Source: Melioribacteraceae bacterium (lineage in GTDB: Bacteria > Bacteroidota > Ignavibacteria > Ignavibacteriales > Melioribacteraceae). From it: a stretch of 34,290 nucleotides of DNA. The notes beneath the pieces were generated by a model. That model was given only the letters and a program-made list of their open reading frames with translations. It did not search any database and was not told the DNA's origin. The position numbers and the translations under genes were made by a program. The stretch spans positions 1 through 34,290 of the forward strand of contig JAGFIY010000066.1 of the NCBI GenBank assembly GCA_024103215.1. The letters run 5' to 3'. Of the stretch, positions 1 to 8,332 are shown one piece after another (the first letter of the stretch is position 1; each line of letters opens with the position of its first letter).

Positions 1-68
1 ACGCCTGAAGCGTTCTTGAGTTTTTCTGTTATTTCGGAAATGACTTCAGCTTTTTCTGTTTTATTCAT
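1..68 (-). CDS. rplJ: 50S ribosomal protein L10, N-terminal fragment
   Basis: Only the first 22 codons are inside the window; the gene continues beyond base 1. The peptide starts MNKTEKAEVISEI, which resembles the N-terminus of L10, the stalk base protein that anchors L7/L12 on the large subunit. Its place directly after rplK-rplA supports this. A second ATG at 71-73 is followed two codons later by a stop, so the start at 68 is the usable one. The gap of 74 bases to rplA holds no gene and would be where an L10 autoregulatory leader could lie, but I see no clear structure there. The identification rests mainly on gene order. Confidence 0.85.
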   Translation of the reverse strand, partial: MNKTEKAEVISEITEKLKNASG

Positions 69-142
69 TTCATTCCCAGTTTTTTAATTAACTGTTACTA
101 AAAAAATAGAAGCATTTATTTTTTTGAGTACGTAATATTCAA

Positions 143-841
143 TTATTTAGTCGAGATCACTGTATCTTTGGCAATCTCTAATCCCGGTCCCATTGTACTG
201 GTCAGATATAAACTTCTCACGTATTGACCTTTTGCGGAAGCGGGTCTCATTTTCTGAATAGTATTAATAAAAGCGATAGTGTTTTCGACCAATTGTTCAT
301 CAGTAAATGCAAGTTTGCCTAGTGAAACGTGAACGATTCCAGTCTTATCAACACGGAATTCAATTTTACCGGCTTTAACTTCCTTAACTGCTTGAGCAAC
401 GTCTTTTGTAACAGTACCGGATTTTGGATTCGGCATCAATCCTTTTGGTCCTAAAACTCTTCCGAGTTTACCTAATTCACCCATCGAATCCGGCGTAGCG
501 ATAATCACATCGATATCTGCCCAACCACCTTTAATTTTTTCAAGGTATTCTTCGAATCCCGCATAATCCGCACCTGCATCAAGGGCATCTTTTGCAGAAT
601 CGCCTCTAGCAATTACCAAAACTCTAACTTCTTTTCCCGTTCCGTGCGGAAGCGCAACTGTTCCACGAACCATCTGATCAGCATGTCGCGGATCAACACC
701 AAGTCGGATTGCACAATCGAGCGATTCAGTAAATTTAACTTTAGAATTTTCTTTGAGAAGTTTTACGGCTTCTTCAACGGTATATACTTTCTTAAGATCG
801 ATATTTTTTCGAATTTCTTTAACTCTTTTTGAAACTTTCAT
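143..841 (-). CDS. rplA: 50S ribosomal protein L1
   Basis: The product, 232 residues, has the usual length and character of bacterial L1, which binds 23S rRNA at the mobile L1 stalk and in many bacteria represses its own operon. Recognisable family segments include [11 protein letters not shown] near residues 60-70, the [17 protein letters not shown] segment near 127-143, and the C-terminal [11 protein letters not shown] near 211-221. It lies 22 bases downstream of rplK and upstream of rplJ in the conserved rplK-rplA-rplJ order. An L1-binding leader, which often sits before rplK, would have to fit in the 16 bases between nusG and rplK or inside nusG, and I do not see one. Confidence 0.98.
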   Translation of the reverse strand: MKVSKRVKEIRKNIDLKKVYTVEEAVKLLKENSKVKFTESLDCAIRLGVDPRHADQMVRGTVALPHGTGKEVRVLVIARGDSAKDALDAGADYAGFEEYLEKIKGGWADIDVIIATPDSMGELGKLGRVLGPKGLMPNPKSGTVTKDVAQAVKEVKAGKIEFRVDKTGIVHVSLGKLAFTDEQLVENTIAFINTIQKMRPASAKGQYVRSLYLTSTMGPGLEIAKDTVISTK

Positions 842-863
842 TATCGTAACCAGTTTTTGTTTT

Positions 864-1289
864 TTATTCTTCGACTGTGATTCCCATGCTTCTTGCGGTA
901 CCAGCTACCATGCGCATGGCGTTTTCTATATCGTTTGCATTCAAGTCCGGCATTTTTGATTCAGCAATTTCACGAACTTGTGCTTTCGAAATTTTACCAA
1001 CTTTTGTTTTATTTGGCTCGGCTGAACCTTTTTCTACTTTAATTGCCTTTTTAATGAGTACAGCTGCGGGTGGTGTTTTCGTTATAAAAGTAAAAGATTT
1101 ATCTTTATAAACAGTTATAACAACAGGGATTATTAATCCAGCTTTATCGGAAGTTTTTGCGTTAAACTGCTTGCAAAACTCCATAATATTAACACCTTTT
1201 TGACCAAGCGCCGGACCAACCGGTGGAGACGGATTAGCTTGTCCTGCAGGAATCTGCAGCTTAATATAACCTTCAATTTTCTTTGCCAT
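864..1289 (-). CDS. rplK: 50S ribosomal protein L11
   Basis: The product, 141 residues, is the normal length of L11, which binds the GTPase-associated region of 23S rRNA and contacts elongation factors. The N-terminal proline-rich segment with [20 protein letters not shown] (about residues 17-36) and the C-terminal RNA-binding domain ending in [15 protein letters not shown] are characteristic. It begins 16 bases after the stop of nusG and is followed after 22 bases by rplA, so it is part of the secE-nusG-rplK-rplA-rplJ transcript. Confidence 0.98.
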   Translation of the reverse strand: MAKKIEGYIKLQIPAGQANPSPPVGPALGQKGVNIMEFCKQFNAKTSDKAGLIIPVVITVYKDKSFTFITKTPPAAVLIKKAIKVEKGSAEPNKTKVGKISKAQVREIAESKMPDLNANDIENAMRMVAGTARSMGITVEE

Positions 1290-1305
1290 TCCTAACCTAC
1301 TTGAT

Positions 1306-1851
1306 TTATTTTTCTAATTCTGCCTGAACAAAATCGATTTCAACAGGAGTTTTTCTGCCGAATATTGAAACCATAACTTTGATCTTCATTTTTTCTTCGT
1401 TTACTTCCTGAACATATCCCGAAAAGTTATTGAACGGACCATCTATTATTTTTACATAATCTCCATTTCTAAATATCGTTTCGGTTCTTTCTGTTTCGTC
1501 GGTTTTGGAAATCCTTCCAACAATTCTTCTTACTTCGTCGGGTTGTAGCGGTATAGGTTTGTTTCCTGCACCCAAAAAACTCATAACACTGGGCGTATTC
1601 ACAATAAAATCGATTGCCCTGTTATCCAAGTCAGCATTTATAAGTATATATCCTGGGAAAAAGTTTTTAGTTTTTGTTCGCTTTTTACCATCCTTAACCT
1701 CAAAAACCTTTTCAGTTGGAACAAGGACTTCAAAAATTCGCGCACGCAAATCTTCGTTATCCGCCAATTCTGCTTCAATAAGGGTCTTAACCTTGTTTTC
1801 GTGTCCCGAAAAAGTTCGAACCACATACCATTTTGCTTTTTCTTGATCCAA
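1306..1851 (-). CDS. nusG: Transcription termination/antitermination protein NusG
   Basis: The product has 181 residues. The N-terminal NGN domain opens with [12 protein letters not shown] (residues 7-18) and contains [13 protein letters not shown] and the FFPGYILI core. The C-terminal KOW domain starts near residue 127 ([16 protein letters not shown]). NusG binds RNA polymerase and couples transcription to Rho or ribosomes. The start is a TTG at 1851-1849, directly after the TAG of secE. No other start fits, because the upstream codon is a stop and the NGN domain begins at once. An AAAGG ribosome binding site lies inside the end of secE, about ten bases before the TTG. secE and nusG share the same frame. 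Confidence 0.97.
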   Translation of the reverse strand: MDQEKAKWYVVRTFSGHENKVKTLIEAELADNEDLRARIFEVLVPTEKVFEVKDGKKRTKTKNFFPGYILINADLDNRAIDFIVNTPSVMSFLGAGNKPIPLQPDEVRRIVGRISKTDETERTETIFRNGDYVKIIDGPFNNFSGYVQEVNEEKMKIKVMVSIFGRKTPVEIDFVQAELEK

Positions 1852-2034
1852 CTAAAAAATACCTTTTAAAATGTTCGAAACACCAATATCTATCACATAA
1901 GTGAAAGCAGCCAGAATTAAACAGACAACAATAACGATTATGGTAGATTCTTTTAATTCGTCCTTTGTTGGCCAAGTAACTTTTTTCATTTCCTTGACCA
2001 CGTCGTTAACAAAGTTTACAATTTTTTCTTTCAT
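1852..2034 (-). CDS. secE: Preprotein translocase subunit SecE
   Basis: This 60-residue protein is the short single-helix form of SecE found in many bacteria. It has an N-terminal amphipathic part with the hallmark KKVTWPTKDEL (about residues 17-27) and then one membrane segment (IIVIVVCLILAAFTYVIDIG, residues 32-51). SecE clamps the two halves of SecY in the Sec channel. It follows tRNA-Trp by 26 bases and abuts nusG with no spacer, its TAG being followed at once by the nusG TTG. The tRNA-secE-nusG-rplK order is conserved across many bacteria. Confidence 0.96.
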   Translation of the reverse strand: MKEKIVNFVNDVVKEMKKVTWPTKDELKESTIIVIVVCLILAAFTYVIDIGVSNILKGIF

Positions 2035-2060
2035 ATCAATTTTTGTCTACGCTAAGTTTG

Positions 2061-2133
<73 letters not shown>

Positions 2134-2135
2134 AT

Positions 2136-2303
2136 TTATTTAGTTTCTTTAAATACTACATGTTTACGAACTACCGGATCATACTTTTTGTATTCTACCC
2201 TGCTGGGATGATTACGTTTGTTCTTTGTCGTAGTGTATCTGTACCCGGTATCTGCCGTGCTTTCTAAAATTATTGTTACTCTTGCGTTTTTTGCTTTTGC
2301 CAT
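2136..2303 (-). CDS. rpmG: 50S ribosomal protein L33, zinc-independent form
   Basis: This 55-residue reading frame begins [16 protein letters not shown] and contains [11 protein letters not shown] (residues 21-31) and the [15 protein letters not shown] tail, which identify L33 of the large subunit. The two CxxC zinc-knuckle pairs of the classical form are absent: the first region reads STADTG and the second YDPVVRKH. It is therefore the C-minus, zinc-free type. It sits two bases upstream of tRNA-Trp and 43 bases downstream of tRNA-Thr, so mRNA and tRNAs would share one transcript that must be processed. In many related genomes tuf occupies this slot. Confidence 0.95.
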   Translation of the reverse strand: MAKAKNARVTIILESTADTGYRYTTTKNKRNHPSRVEYKKYDPVVRKHVVFKETK

Positions 2304-2346
2304 ATTGGTTCTCGTTTACAATAAATAATTTCAAAAAATTTGATCG

Positions 2347-2419
<73 letters not shown>

Positions 2420-2495
2420 TTTAATAAACTGATTAGTTTTGATTTGAGAAAAGAGGAGAAAAATGATAGCACATAATTATTCTCAAATTCTTTTG

Positions 2496-2569
2496 AGCGG
2501 GAGACGGGACTCGAACCCGCGACCAACAGCTTGGAAGGCTGTGACTCTAGCCAACTGAGTTACTCCCGC
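2496..2569 (-). tRNA. trnG: tRNA-Gly (TCC anticodon)
   Basis: The minus strand gives acceptor arms GCGGGAG and CTCCCGC, an anticodon stem ACAGC/GCTGT around CTTCCAA, hence anticodon TCC for glycine, and a T loop with GGTTCGAGTCC. The CCA end is not encoded. It is 76 bases upstream of tRNA-Thr and 150 bases downstream of tRNA-Tyr in the same array. The spacer to tRNA-Tyr holds a 6-bp inverted repeat (2612-2626) but no convincing gene. Confidence 0.97.
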
Positions 2570-2719
2570 TTAAATAGTTTTTTCACAATTTTAATGAACA
2601 GAAAATTACTAGGATAAATTTTATCCCGTAAATGCATTATTCAATATTTTTCGGATGAGGAAATCAACGAAGTGCGAACAGAATTGGGTTCCATTCTCCT
2701 TCATTAAATTTCGAACAAG

Positions 2720-2802
2720 TGGGGAGGGAGGGAATCGAACCCCCTAAGGCTTTGCCAACGGATTTACAGTCCGCCCCAACTCTCCTACTTTGGCGCCTCC
2801 CC
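2720..2802 (-). tRNA. trnY: tRNA-Tyr (GTA anticodon)
   Basis: This is a class II tRNA of 83 bases with a long variable arm. Acceptor arms are GGGGAGG and CCTCCCC. The anticodon stem GCGGA/TCCGT encloses CTGTAAA, giving GTA for tyrosine. The T loop has GGTTCGATTCC. The discriminator is A and CCA is not encoded. It is the first member of the tRNA-rpmG-tRNA-secE array and lies about 34 bases after the predicted transcription start. Confidence 0.97.
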
Positions 2803-2842
2803 TTCAGAATATAAAGTACACGTCGTAATTTTTGTCGAGCTA

Positions 2843-2873
2843 CAAATATAGAGTGATATTTTTAGAAATGCAA
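2843..2873 (-). promoter_or_regulatory. Bacteroidota-type promoter of the tRNA-rpmG-secE-nusG-rpl operon
   Basis: Read on the minus strand, TTG (2873-2871) is followed after exactly 20 bases by TATATTTG (2850-2843). This fits the Bacteroidota primary sigma factor consensus of TTTG/TTG near -33 and TAnnTTTG near -7. It is the only good match upstream of tRNA-Tyr, about 40 bases before the mature 5' end. A perfect 12-bp palindrome lies just upstream at 2899-2910. Confidence 0.75.
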
Positions 2874-3007
2874 GAAAGGATTTTTATCAAAAAGATGCTG
2901 TAATATTACAATAGGTGTATAATGCATTGCAGTATGAGGTCACAAACTTTTATTATTTAGAGATCTTATAAACCAAGTCACTTAGAGAGACTTTGCTTAT
3001 GAAAAAC

Positions 3008-4546
3008 TCAATGCTTCCAAATATCCCTATCCAGACTCCGATATTGAATAGCTTCACTTAAATGTGCAGCAGAAATATTTTCCGCACCTTCAAGATCGGC
3101 TATTGTTCTACTTACTTTTAATATTCTATCGTAGGCTCTTGCCGAAAGTCCAAGTTTATTCATTGCCATTTTTAACAGTTGATTGCCTGCGCCGTCAATT
3201 TTGCAAAACTGTCTTATTTCTTTGCTCCCCATATCAGCATTTTTATAGATATATGAAATTTTACTAAATCGTTCTCCTTGAACTTTTCTTGCAGCTACCA
3301 CTCGTTTCCTTATGTCGGATGATGTCTCCCCTTTTGCTTTTGAAGTAAGTTCGTCATATTTCACGGCAGGAACTTCTATATGAATATCAATTCTATCCAA
3401 AAGTGGTCCGCTTATTTTTGCCATGTATTTCTGAATCATTCCGGTGTTGCAAGTACACTCCTTATTTGGATCGGTAAAAAATCCGCATGGACAAGGATTC
3501 ATCGCACTTGCAAGCATGAAATTTGCGGGAAACTCGAGTGACAATTTCGACCGGCTTATTGTGACTTTGTAATCCTCAAGAGGCTGACGCATGACTTCCA
3601 GTACATTTTTTTTGAACTCGGGCAACTCGTCAAGGAAAAGAACGCCGTGATGAGCAAATGAAACTTCTCCAGGTCTCGGAATTGAACCACCGCCAATTAA
3701 TGCAGCATCGGAAACTGTGTGATGCGGACTTCTAAATGGTCTTTCGGTTATCAGAGCTAAATCCTTGGAGAGAATTCCGGCAACCGAATGAATTTTTGTT
3801 GTTTCCAATGCTTCTTCAAAATTCATTGGCGGTAAAATTGAAGGAAGTCTTTTAGCAAGCATTGTTTTCCCGGATCCCGGGGGACCAATCATCAAGATAT
3901 TATGTCCTCCTGCTGCCGCAATCTCTAAAGATCTTTTAACATTTTCCTGACCTTTAACATCGCTGAAATCAAGATGGTAAGTATTAACCTTTGCAAAAAT
4001 ATCTTCTATCCGCGATTTTAATGGCGAATGCTTAATTTCACCTTTTAGAAATCTTACTACGTCAAGTAGAGTTTCAAACGGATAAACATCAATTCCTTCA
4101 ACAATTGATGCTTCCTGCGAGGATTCGGCAGGAATAATCAATCGTTTGAATCCAGCTTCTTTAGCTTTAACGGTGATAGGCAGGGCTCCCTTAATTTTTC
4201 GAAGCGAACCGTCGAGAGATAGTTCCCCAACAAAGAGAACTTCGTCGAAAATGCCAGGGTCAATAACATCAGTAGCAGCAAGAATTCCTATAGCAATTGG
4301 GAGATCAAATGCACTACCTTCTTTTTTAATATCTGCAGGAGCAAGATTGACTGTGATTTTCTTAAGAGGAAATTTAAGATTGCTGTTTTTAATTGCAGCT
4401 GAAACCCTTTCTCGCGATTCTTTAACTGCATTATCGGGAAGACCGACGATTGTAAATCCCGGAATTTGTTGTTCACAATGAGTTTCTACTTCAACAATAA
4501 ACGCATCTATTCCGTATGTTGCACTTGAAAATATTTTAGACAGCAT
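3008..4546 (-). CDS. comM: YifB/ComM family Mg-chelatase-like AAA+ ATPase
   Basis: The 512-residue product has the full ComM layout: an N-terminal Lon-protease-like domain (residues 1-165), an AAA+ ATPase core with Walker A GPPGSGKT at 221-228 and Walker B LFLDEL at 303-308, a CPCG cluster near 352 with further cysteines nearby, and a C-terminal Mg-chelatase-type lid. In naturally competent bacteria ComM is a hexameric helicase that drives branch migration during integration of incoming DNA. Its role in non-competent species is less clear. It starts 49 bases after the upstream secreted-protein gene and may be co-transcribed with it. There is no Shine-Dalgarno match before the ATG; instead the heptamer TTTGATC occurs twice in tandem on the plus strand at 4553-4566. 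Confidence 0.95.
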   Translation of the reverse strand: MLSKIFSSATYGIDAFIVEVETHCEQQIPGFTIVGLPDNAVKESRERVSAAIKNSNLKFPLKKITVNLAPADIKKEGSAFDLPIAIGILAATDVIDPGIFDEVLFVGELSLDGSLRKIKGALPITVKAKEAGFKRLIIPAESSQEASIVEGIDVYPFETLLDVVRFLKGEIKHSPLKSRIEDIFAKVNTYHLDFSDVKGQENVKRSLEIAAAGGHNILMIGPPGSGKTMLAKRLPSILPPMNFEEALETTKIHSVAGILSKDLALITERPFRSPHHTVSDAALIGGGSIPRPGEVSFAHHGVLFLDELPEFKKNVLEVMRQPLEDYKVTISRSKLSLEFPANFMLASAMNPCPCGFFTDPNKECTCNTGMIQKYMAKISGPLLDRIDIHIEVPAVKYDELTSKAKGETSSDIRKRVVAARKVQGERFSKISYIYKNADMGSKEIRQFCKIDGAGNQLLKMAMNKLGLSARAYDRILKVSRTIADLEGAENISAAHLSEAIQYRSLDRDIWKH

Positions 4547-4595
4547 AAAAAATTTGATCTTTGATCAATATTAAGATGAAAATTAGAAAAATAAT

Positions 4596-6299
4596 TTATT
4601 TTGCCAAAATCATTTTTCTAACTTTTGAGGAAAGATTTGATTTAATTTCATAAAAATAAATCCCTGATGGAAGGCCTGCACCATTAAATTCGAAATCGTA
4701 AATTCCTTTCGAAAGAAATCCCGAATGAAGTTCCGCAACTCTTTCGCCAACAATATCGTAAACTGTAATTTGAAATTCACCGTCCACCAATACCTCAACG
4801 GATATTTTCGTGATTGGATTAAACGGATTTGGATAATTTTGATGAACTTCAAAGTCAGTTGCATCACCCCTTCCAATTTTAACCGGTGCCGAGTAAACTG
4901 AATTGCTGTTCTTGTTTATCTGTTTTACTCTATATAGGATAATTACGTCCGACACATTTTTAGCGTCAGAATAATAATATCTTCCTTCACTTGAACTTGC
5001 CTGAGTTCTATAGATTTCAACAAAATCATTTCCGGAGGTTGCTTTTTCAACAACGTATTCCTTGATATTTTTAATTTCACCGATAGATTTCCATTCAAGC
5101 GAAATAAAATTATTATAGACATTAACGCTTAAAAGAGGAGCTTGAGAAAAAAGCGGGGCATCAGATTCTACCAATACAATGTTTCGGGATGTGGTTCTAA
5201 TATCTTCCGAATCGAAATTCAAATTATCACGGGCATCGATACTATTGGTGTAAACAACCTCGGCATCTTGAAGATATAAAATTTTTCTATTTTTCTGTCT
5301 AAAATAATCTTGAATATCACCGGAAAAATATAGTGCGCGCAAATTATCCAAGAGAAATTTCCGGTTGTCGGTTTGATTATAAATTTGAAGTAGGATTGAA
5401 CTTAAGTTCTGAATTTCCGGCAAATAAATTTTAGCAGCCGTTGCATTGTTGAGATAAACATTAATATCCAGATCTTTTGTGAATTCTATTGTCAGATAAA
5501 TCCAAGTATTAGGTGAAATAAATATTTCATTAAATTCTTCGGTTAAACCCGTTGATTTGTGATTTAGAAATTTGAAGTTATTTGTACTCAAAGAAAGCAG
5601 TGTATCGTTGTTTACCGGATTTAAAATTTCGAGAAACGCCCTTAATGGTCTGTTTAATTTTATCCAACTGGAAATAAGAAAATTTCTTTCACCAATATTA
5701 AGATTGGACAACTGCAAACTCAACGATGCATCCGGCTGAAGGAGTGCTGCGTTACCGGCGAAATCGTCCGGTTGATAAAACTTAACAGGATATACTGACA
5801 TATCCTCGTTTGAAATTACAGCATCAATCGACGTAAAATGCTTTTCAGTAGTATCGTTGTTCTTGTATTCTATTGAAAAACCAATCTCAGATTCTTTGAT
5901 ACCTCGGCATCCGAATTGAAGAATAATCTGAGAAAATGATTCCGTTATTCCCAATTCTGAACTTGGGATTTGAACACTGTTCTTATTTTTAAATCTGTCG
6001 GAAAGATCTGCTAAATAAGTGAGTTGGTGTTGATAATCGGCAGAATTTAAAACTGCATTCTTAAGGGAGATGCCCGAATTTGTATAAACATTTAAAATTA
6101 CTTCTTCGAATCTATCGGGATGAAGCTGCGTGACTATCGAAACAGAAAAATCAGAATTTACCGGAATGCTTTCAGGAATAGATACATCGAAATATCCTCG
6201 CATTTCTTGAGCATACACGGATGTAAGTAAAATATAGATTAAAAAGACCAGTATTTTGGAAAACTTTTTCAGCATAGGCCTAAATTTAAGGAATCCCAT
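4596..6299 (-). CDS. Type IX secretion system cargo protein with lectin-like and Fn3-like domains
   Basis: The 567-residue product has an N-terminal signal peptide (hydrophobic stretch around residues 16-28, cleavage likely after VYA). The middle (about 195-330) looks like a concanavalin-type beta sandwich. A segment from about 390 to 475 resembles a fibronectin type III domain. The last 80 residues are a type IX C-terminal sorting domain: NYPNPFNP at 488-495, then VYDIVGERV, LPSGIYFYEI and the KMILAK end. Such proteins are exported by Sec, moved across the outer membrane by the T9SS, and anchored or released. A second ATG at 6275 (MLKKFSK) is an alternative start. The binding target or catalytic activity, if any, cannot be told. 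The C-terminal domain is certain; the middle domains are an inference from sequence character. Confidence 0.88.
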   Translation of the reverse strand: MGFLKFRPMLKKFSKILVFLIYILLTSVYAQEMRGYFDVSIPESIPVNSDFSVSIVTQLHPDRFEEVILNVYTNSGISLKNAVLNSADYQHQLTYLADLSDRFKNKNSVQIPSSELGITESFSQIILQFGCRGIKESEIGFSIEYKNNDTTEKHFTSIDAVISNEDMSVYPVKFYQPDDFAGNAALLQPDASLSLQLSNLNIGERNFLISSWIKLNRPLRAFLEILNPVNNDTLLSLSTNNFKFLNHKSTGLTEEFNEIFISPNTWIYLTIEFTKDLDINVYLNNATAAKIYLPEIQNLSSILLQIYNQTDNRKFLLDNLRALYFSGDIQDYFRQKNRKILYLQDAEVVYTNSIDARDNLNFDSEDIRTTSRNIVLVESDAPLFSQAPLLSVNVYNNFISLEWKSIGEIKNIKEYVVEKATSGNDFVEIYRTQASSSEGRYYYSDAKNVSDVIILYRVKQINKNSNSVYSAPVKIGRGDATDFEVHQNYPNPFNPITKISVEVLVDGEFQITVYDIVGERVAELHSGFLSKGIYDFEFNGAGLPSGIYFYEIKSNLSSKVRKMILAK

Positions 6300-6377
6300 T
6301 CTCCACTCAAAATAAAATAAACTTTTTAAGTAAATATTAAAAATTCGAATGAGATATTATATCTTATTTGTTTTTTT

Positions 6378-7628
6378 TTATGAAAACGGATTTTTTGAAC
6401 TTATAACAACTTTCTGCAATGAGTTTGGATCTAGCAAACTATTTGCTAATCGTAAAATATCATTCTCATCCACAGTTTCAATATCCGCAATTGATTCTTC
6501 AACCGTTTTCACTCGCCCGTAGTATATCATAGTTTGTGCAAGTCTAACCATCCGATTTGTTGTGTTCTCCAAACTCATCAGCATCGAACCTTTAATATAT
6601 TCTTTAGCCTTTTTCAGTTCCTTTTCCGAGACTTTTTTTAATCTAATTTTTTCTAACTCACGGTTTATTAATTCATCTGCCCGCAAAATAGAATTATGAT
6701 TTGACGAAAGATAAATTCCAAACGCCGAAGTATCGAAAAAAGAATTTAGAAAAGAATTGATTTGATAACCAATTCCGTTTCGCTCTCGTACAGCATAAAA
6801 AAGTCTGGAACTACTCCCCTCACCTAAAATATGTGAGAGTAAACTTAAGCCTGCTCTTCTTCTATCGCTGAATCCGAATGTCGATGTACCGATTATGATG
6901 TGTGACTGCTGTATTTCTTTCTCAAAAAAATTGTATTGTGAATTTCCTGTGTTCTCAAGTTTAAATAATCTTCTTTTTGAATTCCCCGAAAAAGATTTTG
7001 CAATATACTTTTCGACAAGTGAAATTAATTTATCGTGGTCTACCAAACCTGAAGCAACAATATAAAATTTTCTGTTTGAGTATTTTTTGCTTATAAATTT
7101 AAATAAATCATCTCTTTTGAACCTCATCAGATTTTTCTCTGTTCCAATTATTGGAAGTGCAAGAGAATTTCCGGAGAAAATGCTGGACTCAAATTTATCG
7201 AAGATAATTTCTTCGGGAGAATCTTCAATGTCATAAAGTTCGTCAACAACCACTGCCGATTCCTTTAAAATATCCTTCTCTCTGAAAGAAGAATTTTGAA
7301 TCATATCGGCAAGAACTCTGAAAATTCTCTCGAAATGTTCGGTAAGTCCTCTTCCGTAGAAACACGTATGTTCCTTTGAGGTAAATGCATTTAGATATCC
7401 GCCTAAAGATTCAATCTCGTCAGAGATTCGTTTTGCAGAACGCTTTTCCGTTCCCTTAAAAAACATGTGCTCAAGGAAATGACTTATACCGTTATTGTTA
7501 ATGTCTTCATCACGCGAACCAACATCCATCCAAAAACCAAGCGAAAAAGATTTTACGTATGGAAGAAATTCTGAAATTACAGTTATTCCATTATCCAGTT
7601 TAGTTGTTTTTATATTTTGTGCAATCAT
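6378..7628 (-). CDS. M16 family zinc metalloprotease (processing peptidase-like)
   Basis: The 416-residue product has the inverted zinc motif HFLEH at 50-54 near the N-terminus, followed by the distal glutamate region ESAVVVDELYDIEDSPEE at about residues 123-140. The C-terminal half is the usual second M16 domain with a glycine-rich GEGSSSRLFYAVRE segment. This matches the single-unit bacterial M16B peptidases related to mitochondrial processing peptidase. There is no signal peptide, so it is probably cytoplasmic. The T9SS cargo gene follows after 78 bases on the same strand. A role in peptide turnover or precursor processing is likely, but no substrate can be named. Confidence 0.93.
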   Translation of the reverse strand: MIAQNIKTTKLDNGITVISEFLPYVKSFSLGFWMDVGSRDEDINNNGISHFLEHMFFKGTEKRSAKRISDEIESLGGYLNAFTSKEHTCFYGRGLTEHFERIFRVLADMIQNSSFREKDILKESAVVVDELYDIEDSPEEIIFDKFESSIFSGNSLALPIIGTEKNLMRFKRDDLFKFISKKYSNRKFYIVASGLVDHDKLISLVEKYIAKSFSGNSKRRLFKLENTGNSQYNFFEKEIQQSHIIIGTSTFGFSDRRRAGLSLLSHILGEGSSSRLFYAVRERNGIGYQINSFLNSFFDTSAFGIYLSSNHNSILRADELINRELEKIRLKKVSEKELKKAKEYIKGSMLMSLENTTNRMVRLAQTMIYYGRVKTVEESIADIETVDENDILRLANSLLDPNSLQKVVISSKNPFS

Positions 7629-7786
7629 AATTCTTTTACAAAATGGTGTGAAATATATGGATTAAGAACCCGTCAAGCAAAAAACACTTCATCCAACAAA
7701 AAAATCAAATTCAAAAAAAAAATATGATATTTGGAGTCAATATCTTATTTTGTTTCTATATTTAATTAATATCTGAGAAAATCAAA

Positions 7787-8278
7787 ATGTTTGTAAGAAA
7801 TGAAAATATAGAATTGTCCAAAGAATATGATAAAATAGAAGAACAAAAGTTGGAACAACTGTTGATCAAAAACGTTCCGATATTGAGGTATCATCAATTC
7901 AAAATTTCAAAACTCACAAACGAGAAAATTGAGATAACCGCTCCGATTATTGAAAACCAAAATCATTATTTAACTGCATTTGGCGGAAGTATTTCCACAC
8001 TTGGAATTGTTACAGGCTGGGCTATTTTGCTGTATAAAGTTCAAGAAGCGAAACTACCGCTAAAACTGGTAATTCAAAAAAATTCGATTCATTATAAACT
8101 TCCGATCAAATCAAATTTTACATCCAAAGTAGAAATTAACAATGAAAATTGGATGGAATTCGTTGAAACTGCTCTCAAACAGGGGAAAGCCAAATTATCG
8201 TTGAATATAAAAATTTTCTGCGACGGTCTGATTTGTGCTGAACAAGAATGCAGATATGCTGCTCTGAAAATTGATTGA
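7787..8278 (+). CDS. YiiD C-terminal-type thioesterase (hotdog fold)
   Basis: The 163-residue product matches the thioesterase domain found at the C-terminus of YiiD. The key segment is LTAFGGSISTLGIVTGWAIL (about residues 64-83), preceded by the EITAPIIENQNH strand and followed by IQKNSIHYKLPI and the C-terminal CEQECRYAAL-like strand. The acetyltransferase half of full-length YiiD is absent, as in many stand-alone members. It is the only plus-strand gene between bases 1 and 13436 and sits alone, convergent with the aminotransferase gene (54 bases apart). The upstream 158 bases are very A/T-rich with a near-match TATATTTA promoter element. The substrate, presumably an acyl thioester, is unknown. 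Confidence 0.8.
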   Translation: MFVRNENIELSKEYDKIEEQKLEQLLIKNVPILRYHQFKISKLTNEKIEITAPIIENQNHYLTAFGGSISTLGIVTGWAILLYKVQEAKLPLKLVIQKNSIHYKLPIKSNFTSKVEINNENWMEFVETALKQGKAKLSLNIKIFCDGLICAEQECRYAALKID

Positions 8279-8332
8279 CATGCGAATTAGAATATCAGCT
8301 TCCGTTTAATCTTATCAACAACAGAATTAAAA

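Noticed and set aside
1290-1305. L1-binding leader upstream of rplK
   Set aside because: Only 16 bases lie between nusG and rplK, too short for the known structure; no matching stem was seen nearby.
2621-2704. 27-codon minus-strand open frame between tRNA-Gly and tRNA-Tyr (begins MKENGTQF)
   Set aside because: It is too short to judge, lies in a tRNA operon spacer, has no family resemblance, and its coding potential cannot be told from chance.
2570-2719. 6-bp inverted repeat in the tRNA-Gly/tRNA-Tyr spacer as a terminator
   Set aside because: The stem is A/T-rich and short and has no T-run; it would also separate tRNAs that look co-transcribed.
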